A stretch of DNA of 64,000 nucleotides from CAZPXZ01 sp965219495 (GCA_965219495.1 OZ244777.1:4617344-4681343), one strand, 5' to 3'; numbered from the stretch's first letter, positions 16,983 to 26,346 are shown. Notes: generated from the letters alone by a model not told the origin. Numbers and translations are program-made.

Positions 16983-18734
16983 GTGGACATTCTTGCGGAA
17001 TTTCGCGCCCGAATCCTTGAAATCCTGGAAGAACTGGCATCAGGGGGCGTGCTGCCCCCGGACTCGAACTTTTCTCAGGTTACGGTTTCTTCGTCGCGTG
17101 ACGAACGCCATGGCGATCTGGCATGCAATGCCGCGCTGGTGCTTGCAAGACCGGCCAAGCGAGATCCCCGGGAACTGGCAAACTTGCTCGCCGCGGAGCT
17201 GCGGCGCGATTCGCGGGTGGTCGCGGCCGAAGTTGCTGGTCCGGGATTTGTCAATATTCACCTTGATCCCGAAGTCTTGGTCGCGGCGATCCCGAGTGTG
17301 CTCCGCGCGGGACGAGAGTTTGGCCGCTCGGACCTCGGGGCAGGGGCGCGGGTGAATGTGGAGTTCGTGTCGGCGAACCCCACCGGTCCGCTTCATATCG
17401 GCCACGCGCGGGGAGCGGTCTTCGGCGATGCTCTCGCATCGGTGCTCGAATTCTGCGGGTACAGCGTTACGCGTGAGTACTACGTGAATGACGCGGGATC
17501 ACAAGTGGACGCGCTTGCCCGTTCCGCGCACCTGCGGTACCGGGAAGCGCTCGGGGAGACCGTCGAATTGCCGGCGGACGCGTATCCCGGCGATTACTTG
17601 TCGGAAGTCGGCAAGCAACTGGCCGCGGAGTTCGGAGAACGCTTCCTCGGCAAGCCGGAATTGGAGTGGCTTCTGCCGGTCCGCCGGGTTGCCGTGAACG
17701 CGATGATGAAGGAGATTCGTGCGGATCTCGTGGCCCTTGGCGTGCGCATGGACAATTTCGTATCCGAGCGGGCGCTGCAGGATTCCGGGCGGATCGAGGA
17801 GACCATCGAGAGACTTCGCGCGAAGGACCTTGTCTACCGGGGAACTCTGCCCCCACCCAAGGGAATGCCCAAGAAAGACTGGAAATCCCGGGAGCAACTC
17901 CTCTTCCGGTCTACGAAGTTTGGCGACGATGTGGATCGCCCCCTTCAAAAGGAGGACAACAGCTGGACTTATTTTGCGCCGGACATGGCGTACCACGCCG
18001 ACAAGATTTCCCGCGGATTTGAAATCCTCATCAACGTGTGGGGTGAGGATCATGGTGGATATTTGCGGCGCATGCGGGCAGCCGTGGCGGCGCTTTCCGA
18101 AGGCAGTGTCGATATCGATATCAAGATCTGCAAGTTGGCGCGCCTGCTTCGGCGTGGCGAGCCTTTCGCAATGTCCAAGCGGAAGGGCAACATCGTTCTT
18201 CTTCAAGACTTTCTCGAAGAGGTGGGGCGGGACGTTGCGCGGTTTGTACTGCTGACGCGCAAGAACGATGCACCCCTTGATTTCGATGTGGAGCGTGGCC
18301 TGGAACAATCGCGCGACAACCCGGTGTTCTACGTGCACTACGCGCACGCACGGGTGTGTTCCGCGCTACGCCGCGCGGGTGATCTCCTCGAAGGGAGGGA
18401 CCTGTCGGACGCGGCCCTCGCTGAAGCAGCCGGTGACAGACTCCGGCACGCGGCGGAATTGACGCTGGTTCGCCGAATTGCGGAATGGCCGGCAATTGTG
18501 CGCGCGGCGGCAATGGCTCATGAGCCTCACAGAATATCCTTTTACCTCCAGTCTCTGGCGGCGGAGTTTCACGCGCTATGGACTGCGGGCAAGACCATCG
18601 ACGAATTGCGTTTCGTCCGGGAAGACGATCCCGAGGGTTCCCTGGCGCGACTCGCACTAATTCGCGCAGTTGCGGTTGTAATTGCTACGGGTTTAGGTAT
18701 CCTTGGTATTGAACCACGGGAAGAGATGCGCTGA
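16983..18734 (+). CDS. argS: Arginyl-tRNA synthetase
   Basis: ArgS charges tRNA-Arg. The 583-residue class I synthetase has ANPTGPLHIGHARGA near residue 132 (HIGH motif), YYVNDAGSQ near 163, and FAMSKRKGNIV near 396 as its KMSK loop. The C-terminal DALR anticodon-binding domain ends the protein. The start is GTG at 16983 since it places the N-terminal additional domain at normal length. It begins the run argS / membrane protein / nagZ / scpA / scpB, a known alphaproteobacterial order. Confidence 0.96.
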   Translation: MDILAEFRARILEILEELASGGVLPPDSNFSQVTVSSSRDERHGDLACNAALVLARPAKRDPRELANLLAAELRRDSRVVAAEVAGPGFVNIHLDPEVLVAAIPSVLRAGREFGRSDLGAGARVNVEFVSANPTGPLHIGHARGAVFGDALASVLEFCGYSVTREYYVNDAGSQVDALARSAHLRYREALGETVELPADAYPGDYLSEVGKQLAAEFGERFLGKPELEWLLPVRRVAVNAMMKEIRADLVALGVRMDNFVSERALQDSGRIEETIERLRAKDLVYRGTLPPPKGMPKKDWKSREQLLFRSTKFGDDVDRPLQKEDNSWTYFAPDMAYHADKISRGFEILINVWGEDHGGYLRRMRAAVAALSEGSVDIDIKICKLARLLRRGEPFAMSKRKGNIVLLQDFLEEVGRDVARFVLLTRKNDAPLDFDVERGLEQSRDNPVFYVHYAHARVCSALRRAGDLLEGRDLSDAALAEAAGDRLRHAAELTLVRRIAEWPAIVRAAAMAHEPHRISFYLQSLAAEFHALWTAGKTIDELRFVREDDPEGSLARLALIRAVAVVIATGLGILGIEPREEMR

Positions 18735-18771
18735 AGAACGGCGCCGGCCCGATGGCGGCACGAGGCAGAAA

Positions 18772-19209
18772 ATGGGCAGCAAGCCCGCTATCGGCACTGC
18801 ACCTGGAGTTGGACTGGGCGCCATTGCGTTCCTCGCGGGTGGCGCGGTAAGCAGTTGGCTGCTTCTCGTCGCCTGGGACTGGACACGAATTCCGGCAAGC
18901 GCCGGCTTACGAACCATTCCTCTCATTGAGACACCAGAAGAACCCGCCAAACGTATTCCGCCGGAACGTGGAGGACATTCGGTCTCGTTCAAGGACCTGG
19001 AGGTGTATTCGATTCTTGACGGAGACACCAGCCCGGACGCCTGGCGACAGGCGGAGGCGATGCAGGCCGAACCGACGGGCCTCCCTGAAGAAGGGGCGGA
19101 ATGGGCGCGATCGCCTCAGGCGAACGACGGAAAGCAGGAAGCTGTGGCGAGTCGTACGGAAGCTGAAATGGCTCTGCCTGTGCCGCGTCCGGAAAGGCGG
19201 GATCTCTAG
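18772..19209 (+). CDS. Single-pass membrane protein of unknown function in the SPOR-gene position
   Basis: The 145-residue product has a hydrophobic segment near residues 14-37 (LGAIAFLAGGAVSSWLLLVA) and a low-complexity, acidic, probably extracytoplasmic tail ending in VPRPERRDL. In many alphaproteobacteria the gene between argS and nagZ encodes a SPOR-domain protein that binds denuded peptidoglycan. This one keeps the anchor and linker but shows no SPOR-like C-terminal domain. Start: ATG at 18772; an upstream TTG (18703) would overlap argS. The stop is immediately followed by the nagZ start. Confidence 0.6.
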   Translation: MGSKPAIGTAPGVGLGAIAFLAGGAVSSWLLLVAWDWTRIPASAGLRTIPLIETPEEPAKRIPPERGGHSVSFKDLEVYSILDGDTSPDAWRQAEAMQAEPTGLPEEGAEWARSPQANDGKQEAVASRTEAEMALPVPRPERRDL

Positions 19210-19210
19210 T

Positions 19211-20236
19211 GTGCCGTCCGCGGTTGTATTCGGCTGTTCGGGGCCGGTTCTCAATTCGGAGGAACGAAAGTTCTTTGCCGATGCGGACCCTTGGGGGTTC
19301 ATTCTGTTCTCGCGCAATGCGGTGGACCCGCAGCAGTTGGTGGCGCTCGTCGGGGAGCTTAGGTCGGCGGTCGCGCGAAAAGCACCCGTATTCATCGATC
19401 AGGAGGGCGGCAGGGTGGCGCGACTCGGCGCCCCGCACTGGCGCGAATGGCCGCCGGTCGGCAAACTGTTCAGTTCGACGAAGTTCGATGCGCACGATTG
19501 CGAGGAGATGCTTGGCCTCCGGTTTCGAACCATTGCGACCGAACTCATTTCTGTCGGGGTCGACGTGAACTGCGTCCCCGTACTGGATCTTCCGGTGCCC
19601 GGCGCTCATCCGGTGATCGGCGATCGCGCCTTGGGAAGCGAGCCCCGGTCGGTTGGCAGGCGGGGAGAAATCGTTTGCCGAGCTCTCCTTGCGGGAGGGG
19701 TCCTGCCGGTTATCAAGCATATTCCCGGACATGGCCGGGCGAGCAGCGACAGTCACGCGGAACTTCCGGTTGTGGAGGCAACCCGAAACGAACTCTCCAA
19801 GACAGACTTCGAACCATTTCGCGCTCTCGCCGAAATGCCAATCGCGATGACGGCGCATGTGGCGTACAGGGACATCGATGCTTCGCGTCCCGCTACGCAG
19901 TCGCCTTCGGTCATCCGGGAGGTCGTGCGCGGAGACATTGGTTTCGAAGGTGTCTTGCTGAGCGATGACTTGGGCATGGATGCCCTGCCGGGACCGCTGG
20001 CGAAGCGTGCGGAAACGGCCTTGCTCGCAGGTTGCGACATTGTGCTGCACTGCGATGGTTGCCGCGCCGGCATGCAGGAATGCATGAACGGTATCGGGCC
20101 TGTCTCCGGCGAGGCGCTCAAGCGCTTGAAGGCAGCGGAAGCGCGTCGCACGGAACCCGGGGACTGGGACGCCGAGGTCGCCGAGACCCGATTGACCGAA
20201 CTCACCGCAAGGTGGAAGGAGGTGGCGAATGGCTGA
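19211..20236 (+). CDS. nagZ: Beta-N-acetylhexosaminidase (NagZ)
   Basis: NagZ removes N-acetylglucosamine from anhydro-muropeptides in peptidoglycan recycling. The 341-residue GH3 domain has GFILFSRN near residue 28, IDQEGGRVARL near 62, the KHIPGHGRASSDSH loop near 164 (catalytic His and Asp) and LLSDDLGM near 245 (nucleophile Asp). The GTG start at 19211 lies one base after the previous stop. The 3' end overlaps scpA by eight bases. Confidence 0.93.
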   Translation: MPSAVVFGCSGPVLNSEERKFFADADPWGFILFSRNAVDPQQLVALVGELRSAVARKAPVFIDQEGGRVARLGAPHWREWPPVGKLFSSTKFDAHDCEEMLGLRFRTIATELISVGVDVNCVPVLDLPVPGAHPVIGDRALGSEPRSVGRRGEIVCRALLAGGVLPVIKHIPGHGRASSDSHAELPVVEATRNELSKTDFEPFRALAEMPIAMTAHVAYRDIDASRPATQSPSVIREVVRGDIGFEGVLLSDDLGMDALPGPLAKRAETALLAGCDIVLHCDGCRAGMQECMNGIGPVSGEALKRLKAAEARRTEPGDWDAEVAETRLTELTARWKEVANG

Positions 20237-21062
20237 ACGTATGCCAAGGGCCTTCAATCCCCCTGGTACGCGCGAACTCACGGATAGCTCGGAGTTCGTA
20301 CTGGAACTCGGAAGCTACGAGGGTCCGTTGGACTTGCTTCTGGATCTTGCGCGCCGACAGAAAGTGGACTTGCGCGCCATTTCGGTCCTGACGCTCGCAG
20401 AGCAGTACCTGGACTATGTTTCCCGCGCGGAGCGGCTACGCATACAGCTTGCGGCCGACTATCTCCTCATGGCCGCCTGGCTGGCATACCTCAAATCGAC
20501 TTTGCTGCTGCCACGCGAGGATGAGGAGGATGCCTTCGGCGACGAACTCGCGGCGCTGCTCACGGCACGCCTCGAACGCCTTGAAGCCATGCGCAAGCAG
20601 GCGCGCGCGCTCATGGGGCGCCCACGACTCGGACGCAACGTCTTTGCCCGGGGGATGCCCGAGCCTATGGTCGTCATGCGACAGAATTCCTGGCGGGCAG
20701 GCCTCGCAGACTTGTTGGCAGCCTACGCGCGTGTTCGCACGCGAGACAGTTACAAGCCACTGCATTTCAGTCGACCGCCGGTTGTTGCGGTGGAAGAGGC
20801 GCTCGACCGATTGCGCGCAGGTGTGCCGGACTCCATGAATTGGAGCGCATTGACCATGTTCCTGCCCAAGGAGTGGCGCGAGCGTTCGCTTGTGCGCTCG
20901 GCGATCGGCAGCATGTTCGCCGGTGCGCTCGAGTTGGCAAGGGGAGGCACGCTGGACATACGGCAGCAAGAGGCGTTCGCTCCGCTTCACGTCCGGCGGC
21001 GGGTCGGGCGGAGCGCACAAGCGGACAAGCGGACACACGAAAATGTTCCCGCGACCGATTAG
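20229..21062 (+). CDS. scpA: Segregation and condensation protein A
   Basis: ScpA is the kleisin that bridges SMC heads in the chromosome condensation complex. The 277-residue protein has the N-terminal YEGPLDLLLDLARRQKVDL helix block near residue 30 (quoted only in part), AADYLLMAAWLAYLKS near 75 and a C-terminal winged-helix region. It overlaps nagZ upstream and scpB downstream, so all are likely co-translated. A partner smc gene is not in the window. Confidence 0.92.
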   Translation: MAERMPRAFNPPGTRELTDSSEFVLELGSYEGPLDLLLDLARRQKVDLRAISVLTLAEQYLDYVSRAERLRIQLAADYLLMAAWLAYLKSTLLLPREDEEDAFGDELAALLTARLERLEAMRKQARALMGRPRLGRNVFARGMPEPMVVMRQNSWRAGLADLLAAYARVRTRDSYKPLHFSRPPVVAVEEALDRLRAGVPDSMNWSALTMFLPKEWRERSLVRSAIGSMFAGALELARGGTLDIRQQEAFAPLHVRRRVGRSAQADKRTHENVPATD

Positions 21063-21711
21063 CGATCTCCAGCAGGACGCCCATTCGGGAACGGGTCTGG
21101 ACGTGGCGGAAAGAGACCCGGCAGAAGTCGAGCGCATGGTGGAAGCTTTGCTGTTCGCGAGTTCCGAGCCACAGTCACTCGGAGAACTGGAAGCGTGCCT
21201 GCCCGCGGGATGCGACGCAAAGAAGGCGCTTTCCACGCTCCAGGTGCGCTACAACGGACGGGGAATCAATCTTCGGCGCAGCGGACAGCACTGGGCGTTT
21301 CGCACCGCACCCGATCTTTCCTGGCTTTTCGAGCGCGAAATCGTTCAGGAGCGCAAGCTGTCGCGAGCGGCGCTCGAAACGTTGGCAATCGTCGCGTACC
21401 ATCAGCCGGTCACGCGCGCGGAAATCGAAGAGATTCGGGGTGTTGCGGTTTCCCGTGGCACGGTCAATATGCTGATGGAGTTGGGGTGGGTCGGATTGGG
21501 CCGACGACTGCACGCGCCCGGACGTCCCGTGACCTACACCATTACCGATGGATTCCTGGATCATTTCGGTTTGGAGAGCCCCCGGGACCTGCCCGGTATC
21601 AAGGAATTGAAGGCACTTGGTTTGCTGGAGCGTCCGTCAGTCGCGACCGGCATCGGTGTTCGTGGAGCAGTGGAGTTGGTTGAGGAAAAAGCGGTGCCGG
21701 CCAACCCGTAG
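21043..21711 (+). CDS. scpB: Segregation and condensation protein B
   Basis: ScpB dimers bind ScpA and form two winged-helix domains. The 222-residue sequence shows EVERMVEALLFASSEPQS near residue 26, LRRSGQHWAFRT near 76 and the typical LETLAIVAYHQPVTRAEIEEIRGV block near 108 (given in pieces: AIVAYHQP, IEEIRG). The ATG at 21043 lies 20 bases inside scpA. It is the last gene of the argS-scpB run. In many relatives tatA follows; here a convergent dCTP deaminase gene does. Confidence 0.93.
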   Translation: MFPRPISDLQQDAHSGTGLDVAERDPAEVERMVEALLFASSEPQSLGELEACLPAGCDAKKALSTLQVRYNGRGINLRRSGQHWAFRTAPDLSWLFEREIVQERKLSRAALETLAIVAYHQPVTRAEIEEIRGVAVSRGTVNMLMELGWVGLGRRLHAPGRPVTYTITDGFLDHFGLESPRDLPGIKELKALGLLERPSVATGIGVRGAVELVEEKAVPANP

Positions 21712-21738
21712 TCCCGGGCATTCGCAGGCTCCGGGACT
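21710..21738 (+). terminator. Hairpin after scpB, possible terminator
   Basis: AGTCCCGG (21710-21717) is perfectly complementary to CCGGGACT (21731-21738) and includes the scpB stop codon. No T-run follows, so it may only weakly terminate or mark a processed 3' end between the two convergent genes. Confidence 0.35.
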
Positions 21739-21777
21739 GCATCGGATTCGCGACATGCCTTCCAAAGAGGAGAAGTG

Positions 21778-22896
21778 TCAGCGTTGGCGGAATTGCTTGG
21801 CCAGTTGGAGCGCCTGTCCCTGGTAGCTTGATCCGCTCTCCTTGCCATAGAGCACATCGGGGGGTTCGAGCATTTCCTCGAATACCAGTCTTCCAACCAC
21901 CTGACCGTGACGAATGGCGAAAGGAGTCTCGTGGCAACGGACTTCGAGGACGTTTCGCGCTCCGGCATCGTCCTTGAGGCCGTGGCCAAACCCAGGGTCG
22001 AAAAATCCCGCGTAGTGCACACGGAATTCTCCCACGAACGGAATATAGGGGGTCATTTCCGCGGCGTAATTGGGCGGCACCCGTACGGATTCGCGGGAAA
22101 CGAGAATGTAGAAGGCGCCGGGATCGAGAACCAGTTCGCCGTTGGTCGCGTACACAGGATCCCAGAATGCATCTGCGTCATAGAACGCGGTCTTGTCGAT
22201 ATCAAGGAGGCCGCAGTGGCGTTTGGCCCGGAATCCCACAGGTTCGCCCTCTTCGGCGAAAAGGTCGACACTGAACCTGAGCCCTTCATTGTCGATGTCG
22301 GCGGCACTGTCGACCACGGGAGCGCCGGCGTTCAGCGCCCGGAGCGTTTGACCCGTCACGGTCGGGATGCCTTTCGAAAGACGGACCTGGTTGAGCCGGG
22401 ATCCTTCCCGGACAAGCAGGCTGAAAGTGCGGGGACTGATCTCCGTGTAGAGCGGTCCCGCGTAACCCGGAGGAAGCCGGTCGAATTCGGCGGAGTGGTC
22501 GGCGATCAGGCGGGTGAATACGTCCAGCCGTCCCGTTGTACTCTTGGCGTTGGCCATCGCCGAAATTTCGCCCGGCAAATCGAGTTCCTCTTGCAGCAAG
22601 GCCACGTACACGCAGCCGGTTTCCAGCACAGCGCCTGCAACCAGATCAATCTCGTGCATGGCCATGTCGTTCAGGCGGTCGGCGACCGTGGCTTCCTCGC
22701 CGGGCAGAAAACTTGCCCTGACCCTCCACGCGCGGTCTGCGAGGCGGAGATCAATGCTCGCGGGTTGGAATTGGCTCGGGAGCAACTCGCGATTCGCCCG
22801 GATTCTGCCTTCGGCAATCAGCCGTCGAAGATGCTGAATGGGGAGGATGCCCTCCGAAGGTCCCCCGGACGGGCTGGAATCGAATTCTTCATTCAT
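21778..22896 (-). CDS. 2'-deoxycytidine 5'-triphosphate deaminase, long alphaproteobacterial form
   Basis: The enzyme converts dCTP to dUTP for thymidylate synthesis. The 372-residue chain is about twice the length of a classic Dcd and resembles a tandem of two dUTPase-like beta folds. Visible blocks: QPASIDLRL near residue 45, ANAKSTTGRLDVFTRL near 122, GYAGPLYTEISPRTFSLLV near 148 and in the second half VGEFRVHYAGFFDPGFGHG near 307. This long form is usual in alphaproteobacteria. ATG at 22896 starts just before the conserved ILPIQ; an upstream ATG at 22950 is possible. Confidence 0.85.
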   Translation of the reverse strand: MNEEFDSSPSGGPSEGILPIQHLRRLIAEGRIRANRELLPSQFQPASIDLRLADRAWRVRASFLPGEEATVADRLNDMAMHEIDLVAGAVLETGCVYVALLQEELDLPGEISAMANAKSTTGRLDVFTRLIADHSAEFDRLPPGYAGPLYTEISPRTFSLLVREGSRLNQVRLSKGIPTVTGQTLRALNAGAPVVDSAADIDNEGLRFSVDLFAEEGEPVGFRAKRHCGLLDIDKTAFYDADAFWDPVYATNGELVLDPGAFYILVSRESVRVPPNYAAEMTPYIPFVGEFRVHYAGFFDPGFGHGLKDDAGARNVLEVRCHETPFAIRHGQVVGRLVFEEMLEPPDVLYGKESGSSYQGQALQLAKQFRQR

Positions 22897-23172
22897 TCTT
22901 GAATCAGACAAGCAGACCGATCGCAATGCCCGCGGACCGCGACCATGCACGCGGCGCCTCTTTCGCCAGGGCCCGGAAACCGAACCGTAGGCCCGCGACC
23001 GGCAAGCCTGTCTTCACCGCCGGGGAATATCCCCAGTTCCGGAAGAGAGTGGGTCGTACCCGCGTTTCCTGGGTAAATGGGAAGGCGCGGGGTTCATTCT
23101 CGAGAGGCAGACGGGACTCCAGACCCCACCTTGGAGTCGTCCAGGGATCAAGAAACAGGGCAGGCGAACGGA

Positions 23173-23249
23173 TGGTCGGGCCGGCGGGATTCGAACCCAC
23201 GACCTCATGCGCCCCATGCATGCGCGCTACCAGGCTGCGCTACGGCCCG
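23173..23249 (-). tRNA. tRNA-Pro (anticodon GGG)
   Basis: Read on the minus strand, CGGGCCG pairs with CGGCCCG as the acceptor stem. The D arm, a CATGC/GCATG anticodon stem with loop ATGGGGC, and a GTGGG-TTCGAAT-CCCGC T arm follow. The anticodon at 23213-23215 is GGG. Discriminator A and an encoded CCA (23173-23175) close the 77-base gene. Downstream of it lies the dCTP deaminase gene, upstream the MerR gene. Confidence 0.95.
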
Positions 23250-23259
23250 AAAGGCCCGC

Positions 23260-23288
23260 ATCGTAGGAGAAAAGGCGGTTGCCAGCAA
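23260..23288 (-). promoter_or_regulatory. Probable promoter of tRNA-Pro
   Basis: On the minus strand TTGCTG (23283-23288), a 17-base spacer and TACGAT (23260-23265) stand 10 bases before the tRNA 5' end. Four of six bases match the sigma-70 consensus in each box. Confidence 0.5.
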
Positions 23289-23307
23289 CCGGGACAACGG
23301 ATTCGCT

Positions 23308-23745
23308 CTACGCGCGAAGCCGCGTGGCAATCTCGCGCAAGGCCGAGATCGCATCCTGAATGGCTGTATGCTCAGCCTCCGATAACCCGGAAGACGGAGC
23401 AGGAGACTCTTGTCTTTTTGTGCCGTTTCCAGTCTTCGCCATCGACAGTTCAAGATCGGCTTCCGGCTGACCCTCTCCTTTTCCGATTCGAATGACCGCC
23501 TCGACGCCGTGTACTTTGAGCACGCGCTGCACGCCTCGAATGGTGTAGCCCATCTTGCGAGTGAGGACACTGATCCCTTGCAAGAGCGAGACATCTTCGA
23601 TTCGATAGTATCGTCTGCTACCGGCGCGCTTTACTGGCCGGACCTGCTGGAATCGCGTTTCCCAAAAACGAAGCACATGCGGGGGCTCGCCAAGCAGGCT
23701 GCTCACTTCATTGATGGTGCTGAATGGCCTAGCGGGGACCGCCAT
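23308..23745 (-). CDS. MerR-family transcriptional regulator
   Basis: This 145-residue protein starts with a MerR winged helix: FSTINEVSSLLGEPPHVLRFWE near residue 8 (seen in pieces EVSSLL, HVLRFWE), then RRYYRIEDVSLLQGI near 44 and MGYTIRGVQRVL near 65, followed by a charged, disordered-looking tail. It has no metal-binding cysteines in the dimerisation region, so it is not a metal sensor of the classic type. It sits 15 bases after ihfA, the usual alphaproteobacterial order plsX-fabH-ihfA-merR. Targets are unknown. Confidence 0.88.
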   Translation of the reverse strand: MAVPARPFSTINEVSSLLGEPPHVLRFWETRFQQVRPVKRAGSRRYYRIEDVSLLQGISVLTRKMGYTIRGVQRVLKVHGVEAVIRIGKGEGQPEADLELSMAKTGNGTKRQESPAPSSGLSEAEHTAIQDAISALREIATRLRA

Positions 23746-23760
23746 GATTCGGTCCTCCGT

Positions 23761-24060
23761 TCAACTCTGCGAACCGTTCACCGCTTTGCGGAGTGCTTCC
23801 GCCGGCCGAAAGACAACAGTTGTACGTTCCGCAATGGGCACCAAGACGCCGGTCTTGGGATTGCGTCCTGTGCGCGGACCCTGGGTTCTCGGATGAATCG
23901 ACCCGAAAGCTCTGATCTTGACCGTTTCCCCGTCTTCCAGTGCTTGAATGACGGTCTCCAGTATGTTCTCAACCAGTCGTGTGGAGTCGCTTCGAGAGAA
24001 GCCGATCCGCTGCTGGACGGCATCTGCTAAGTCCTTGCGTGTCACCGTCCGCTGTACCAT
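23761..24060 (-). CDS. ihfA: Integration host factor subunit alpha
   Basis: IHF bends DNA sharply and takes part in recombination, replication and transcription. The 99-residue protein has TRKDLADAVQQRIGFSR near the N terminus, the FGSIHPRT beta-arm entry near residue 49 and the GRNPKTGVLVPI arm near 63 with the intercalating proline. ATG at 24060 follows a GAGGG-type site; 30 more codons upstream are open but not family-like. The subunit call (alpha) rests on the fabH-ihfA-merR context as well as sequence. Confidence 0.92.
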   Translation of the reverse strand: MVQRTVTRKDLADAVQQRIGFSRSDSTRLVENILETVIQALEDGETVKIRAFGSIHPRTQGPRTGRNPKTGVLVPIAERTTVVFRPAEALRKAVNGSQS

Positions 24061-24301
24061 TTGTTCCTCTCCCTCAGGCTGTACTTTGGATTTGTCGATT
24101 CTAGACAATCCTGTTCTATGGTAATTTGCAACTATTGTAGATGGAGTCAATTCCTATTCCGAAGAAACATGGTGCAACGGACCGTCAGCACATTTTGCAA
24201 CTCGCAAGGAGTTCAGATTTTGCCGCGGCCCAAAGAGCATTGCCGCGCCATCCGCAACAGTCCGTTCGCGCCCCATTCTGGGCACGCCGAACGTTGAGAG
24301 T

Positions 24302-25273
24302 TCACCAGCGAACCAGAGCCGCCCCCCAGGTCAGTCCACCTCCCATGGCTTCGAACAGCACGAGGTCGCCGGTCTTGATCCTGCCGTCCGCTACCGCGGT
24401 GGACAAAGCCAGCGGAATGGAGGCAGCAGATGTATTCCCGTGTTCGGCAATTGTGACGACTACCTTTTCACGGGGAAGTCCCAGGGCATCCACAGTCTTG
24501 TTGATGATTCGGATATTCGCCTGATGGGGAACCATCCAGTCGACGTCTCCGATTTCGATTTCGCATTCGTCCAGTACCTCGCGAGCGATTTCTTCGAGGT
24601 TGCGAACGGCGTGGCGAAATACCTCCCTTCCCTGCATTCGGACGTGACCGACGCGGCCTGTGCGGACGCCGCCGTCGACATAGAGGAGGTCCTCGTGGCT
24701 GCCGTCGGAACGCAGGCGAACGGAAAGTATGCCGGTGCGACGGAGGCCACTTGTATCGCTCGCTTCCAAAACAACTGCACCGGCGCCGTCCCCGAAAAGT
24801 ACGGCAGTGGAACGGTCCGACCAGTCGAGGATTCGGGAGAACGTCTCCGCACCGATGACCAGAGCACGCCGGGCGCTACCGCTACGAATGTATCCGTCCG
24901 CGGTCGCCAGTGCGTAAAGGAATCCCGAACAAACCGCCTGCAAGTCGAATGCGAATCCTCCTCGCATGCCAAGCGCGCTTTGCACGCGGGTTGCGGTTGC
25001 AGGAAAAATTCGGTCGGGAGTGGTTGTTGCGACGATCAGCATGTCCAGCGAATTGCTATCGATGCCGGCATTTTCAAGCGCGTTCCGGGCCGCGGCGCAG
25101 GCGAGATCGGCGGTCGATTCGCCTTCTTCCGCGATGCGGCGCGAGCAAATGCCGGATCGCGTTCGAATCCACTCATCACTCGTATCGAGTGTCTTTGCGA
25201 GGTCGTCATTGGCGATGATTCGGCGCGGCAGATAGTGACCGCAACCCAGTGCTACCGTGCAGACCTCCGACAT
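24302..25273 (-). CDS. fabH: 3-oxoacyl-ACP synthase III (FabH)
   Basis: FabH condenses acetyl-CoA with malonyl-ACP and starts fatty acid synthesis. The 323-residue thiolase-fold protein has the full triad: Cys115 in LQAVCSGFLY, His250 in VPHQANIR and Asn280 in EHGNTSAAS. A GGGLTWGAALVRW end is typical. Its ATG overlaps the plsX stop by one base (TGATG). A 241-base gap with AT-rich sequence separates it from ihfA, so ihfA may have its own promoter. Confidence 0.97.
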   Translation of the reverse strand: MSEVCTVALGCGHYLPRRIIANDDLAKTLDTSDEWIRTRSGICSRRIAEEGESTADLACAAARNALENAGIDSNSLDMLIVATTTPDRIFPATATRVQSALGMRGGFAFDLQAVCSGFLYALATADGYIRSGSARRALVIGAETFSRILDWSDRSTAVLFGDGAGAVVLEASDTSGLRRTGILSVRLRSDGSHEDLLYVDGGVRTGRVGHVRMQGREVFRHAVRNLEEIAREVLDECEIEIGDVDWMVPHQANIRIINKTVDALGLPREKVVVTIAEHGNTSAASIPLALSTAVADGRIKTGDLVLFEAMGGGLTWGAALVRW

Positions 25274-26346
25274 CAGCTCGCGGTTGCCCTCGGGTCTGCG
25301 TCTACCGTGTCGTCGGGGGACAGGTTCTGGAGTTCACGCGAAATCACGGCGGGCAGATTTCGCTCGGCAACCCGGATGGCGATGGAAAGCGCGGCCTCCA
25401 CCCCTTTTGCGTCTGCGCGTCCGTGACTCTTGACAACAACGCCATTCAGCCCCAAGAGCACGCCCCCATTCAGGCGCCGCGGGTCCATCCAGTTGCGAAT
25501 GCCGCGAAAGGACGGGTAAGCGAGAACCACCGCGAATCGGCTCAGGAGGTTTTTCCGCATGTTCACAGTTATCACTTCCCGAATGAACCTTGCAATTCCT
25601 TCGGCAGTCTTGAGCGCGACGTTTCCGGTAAACCCGTCGGTCACGATCACGTCCGCGATGTTCGCGGTAATCTGATCGCCTTCCACAAACCCGATATAGT
25701 CGAATGTCGCATCGGGCCGCTTGGCCAAGTCGGCGATAAGTTTATCCGCCTCGCGCACCTCCGGATGCCCTTTCAGTTTTTCCGCGCCTATGTTCAGGAG
25801 CGCTACCCTGGGTCGCTGCACGCCAAGCGCAATTCGGGCGTAGGCCGCTCCCATGATTCCGTATGCGCGAAGTTCCTCCGGGGTAGCGGTGTAGTGGGCG
25901 CCCATGTCAAGCATGACTGTCAGTTTGCCGCGCTTCTTGGAAGGCCAAAGAGCTGCGATCGCGGGGCGGGCCGAGCCCGCCAGTGTCTTGAGACCGGTTG
26001 CGGCCAAGACCGCCAATGCCCCCGTGTTGCCGCACGACATGGCGACTGCGGCATCCCCATTGGCAACGCATTGAATTGCGCCCCACATGCTGGTGGCTTC
26101 CCGCCGTCGAAACGCGGCGCCCGGAGCCTCTGTCATTTCAACCACGGCGGGTGCGTGGCGAACCGTGCATCTCGAAGTGAGAATTCGGCTCTTGCCCATG
26201 TGCCGTTTCAGCAGTTGTTCGTCTCCAGACAATATGAATCTGACCGAAGGAAAGCGCCGCCCGGTTCTCTCGATGCCGCGAATCACCGGAAGAGGTCCCG
26301 CGTCTCCGCCCATGGCGTCGACTGCGATCACGGTTTCGGGGGTCAT
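25273..26346 (-). CDS. plsX: Phosphate acyltransferase PlsX
   Basis: PlsX makes acyl-phosphate from acyl-ACP for phospholipid synthesis. The 357-residue protein has IAVDAMGGDAGP near residue 7, SCGNTGAL near 106, MLDMGAH near 145, VEGDQITAN near 229 and VTDGFTGNVALKT near 245. ATG at 26346 lies at the conserved start; open frame upstream runs through rpmF in another frame. It is the second gene of rpmF-plsX-fabH. Confidence 0.96.
   Translation of the reverse strand: MTPETVIAVDAMGGDAGPLPVIRGIERTGRRFPSVRFILSGDEQLLKRHMGKSRILTSRCTVRHAPAVVEMTEAPGAAFRRREATSMWGAIQCVANGDAAVAMSCGNTGALAVLAATGLKTLAGSARPAIAALWPSKKRGKLTVMLDMGAHYTATPEELRAYGIMGAAYARIALGVQRPRVALLNIGAEKLKGHPEVREADKLIADLAKRPDATFDYIGFVEGDQITANIADVIVTDGFTGNVALKTAEGIARFIREVITVNMRKNLLSRFAVVLAYPSFRGIRNWMDPRRLNGGVLLGLNGVVVKSHGRADAKGVEAALSIAIRVAERNLPAVISRELQNLSPDDTVDADPRATAS

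Noticed and set aside
18989..20281. 430-codon minus-strand frame opposite nagZ
   Set aside because: A high-GC shadow; NagZ catalytic motifs lie on the plus strand.
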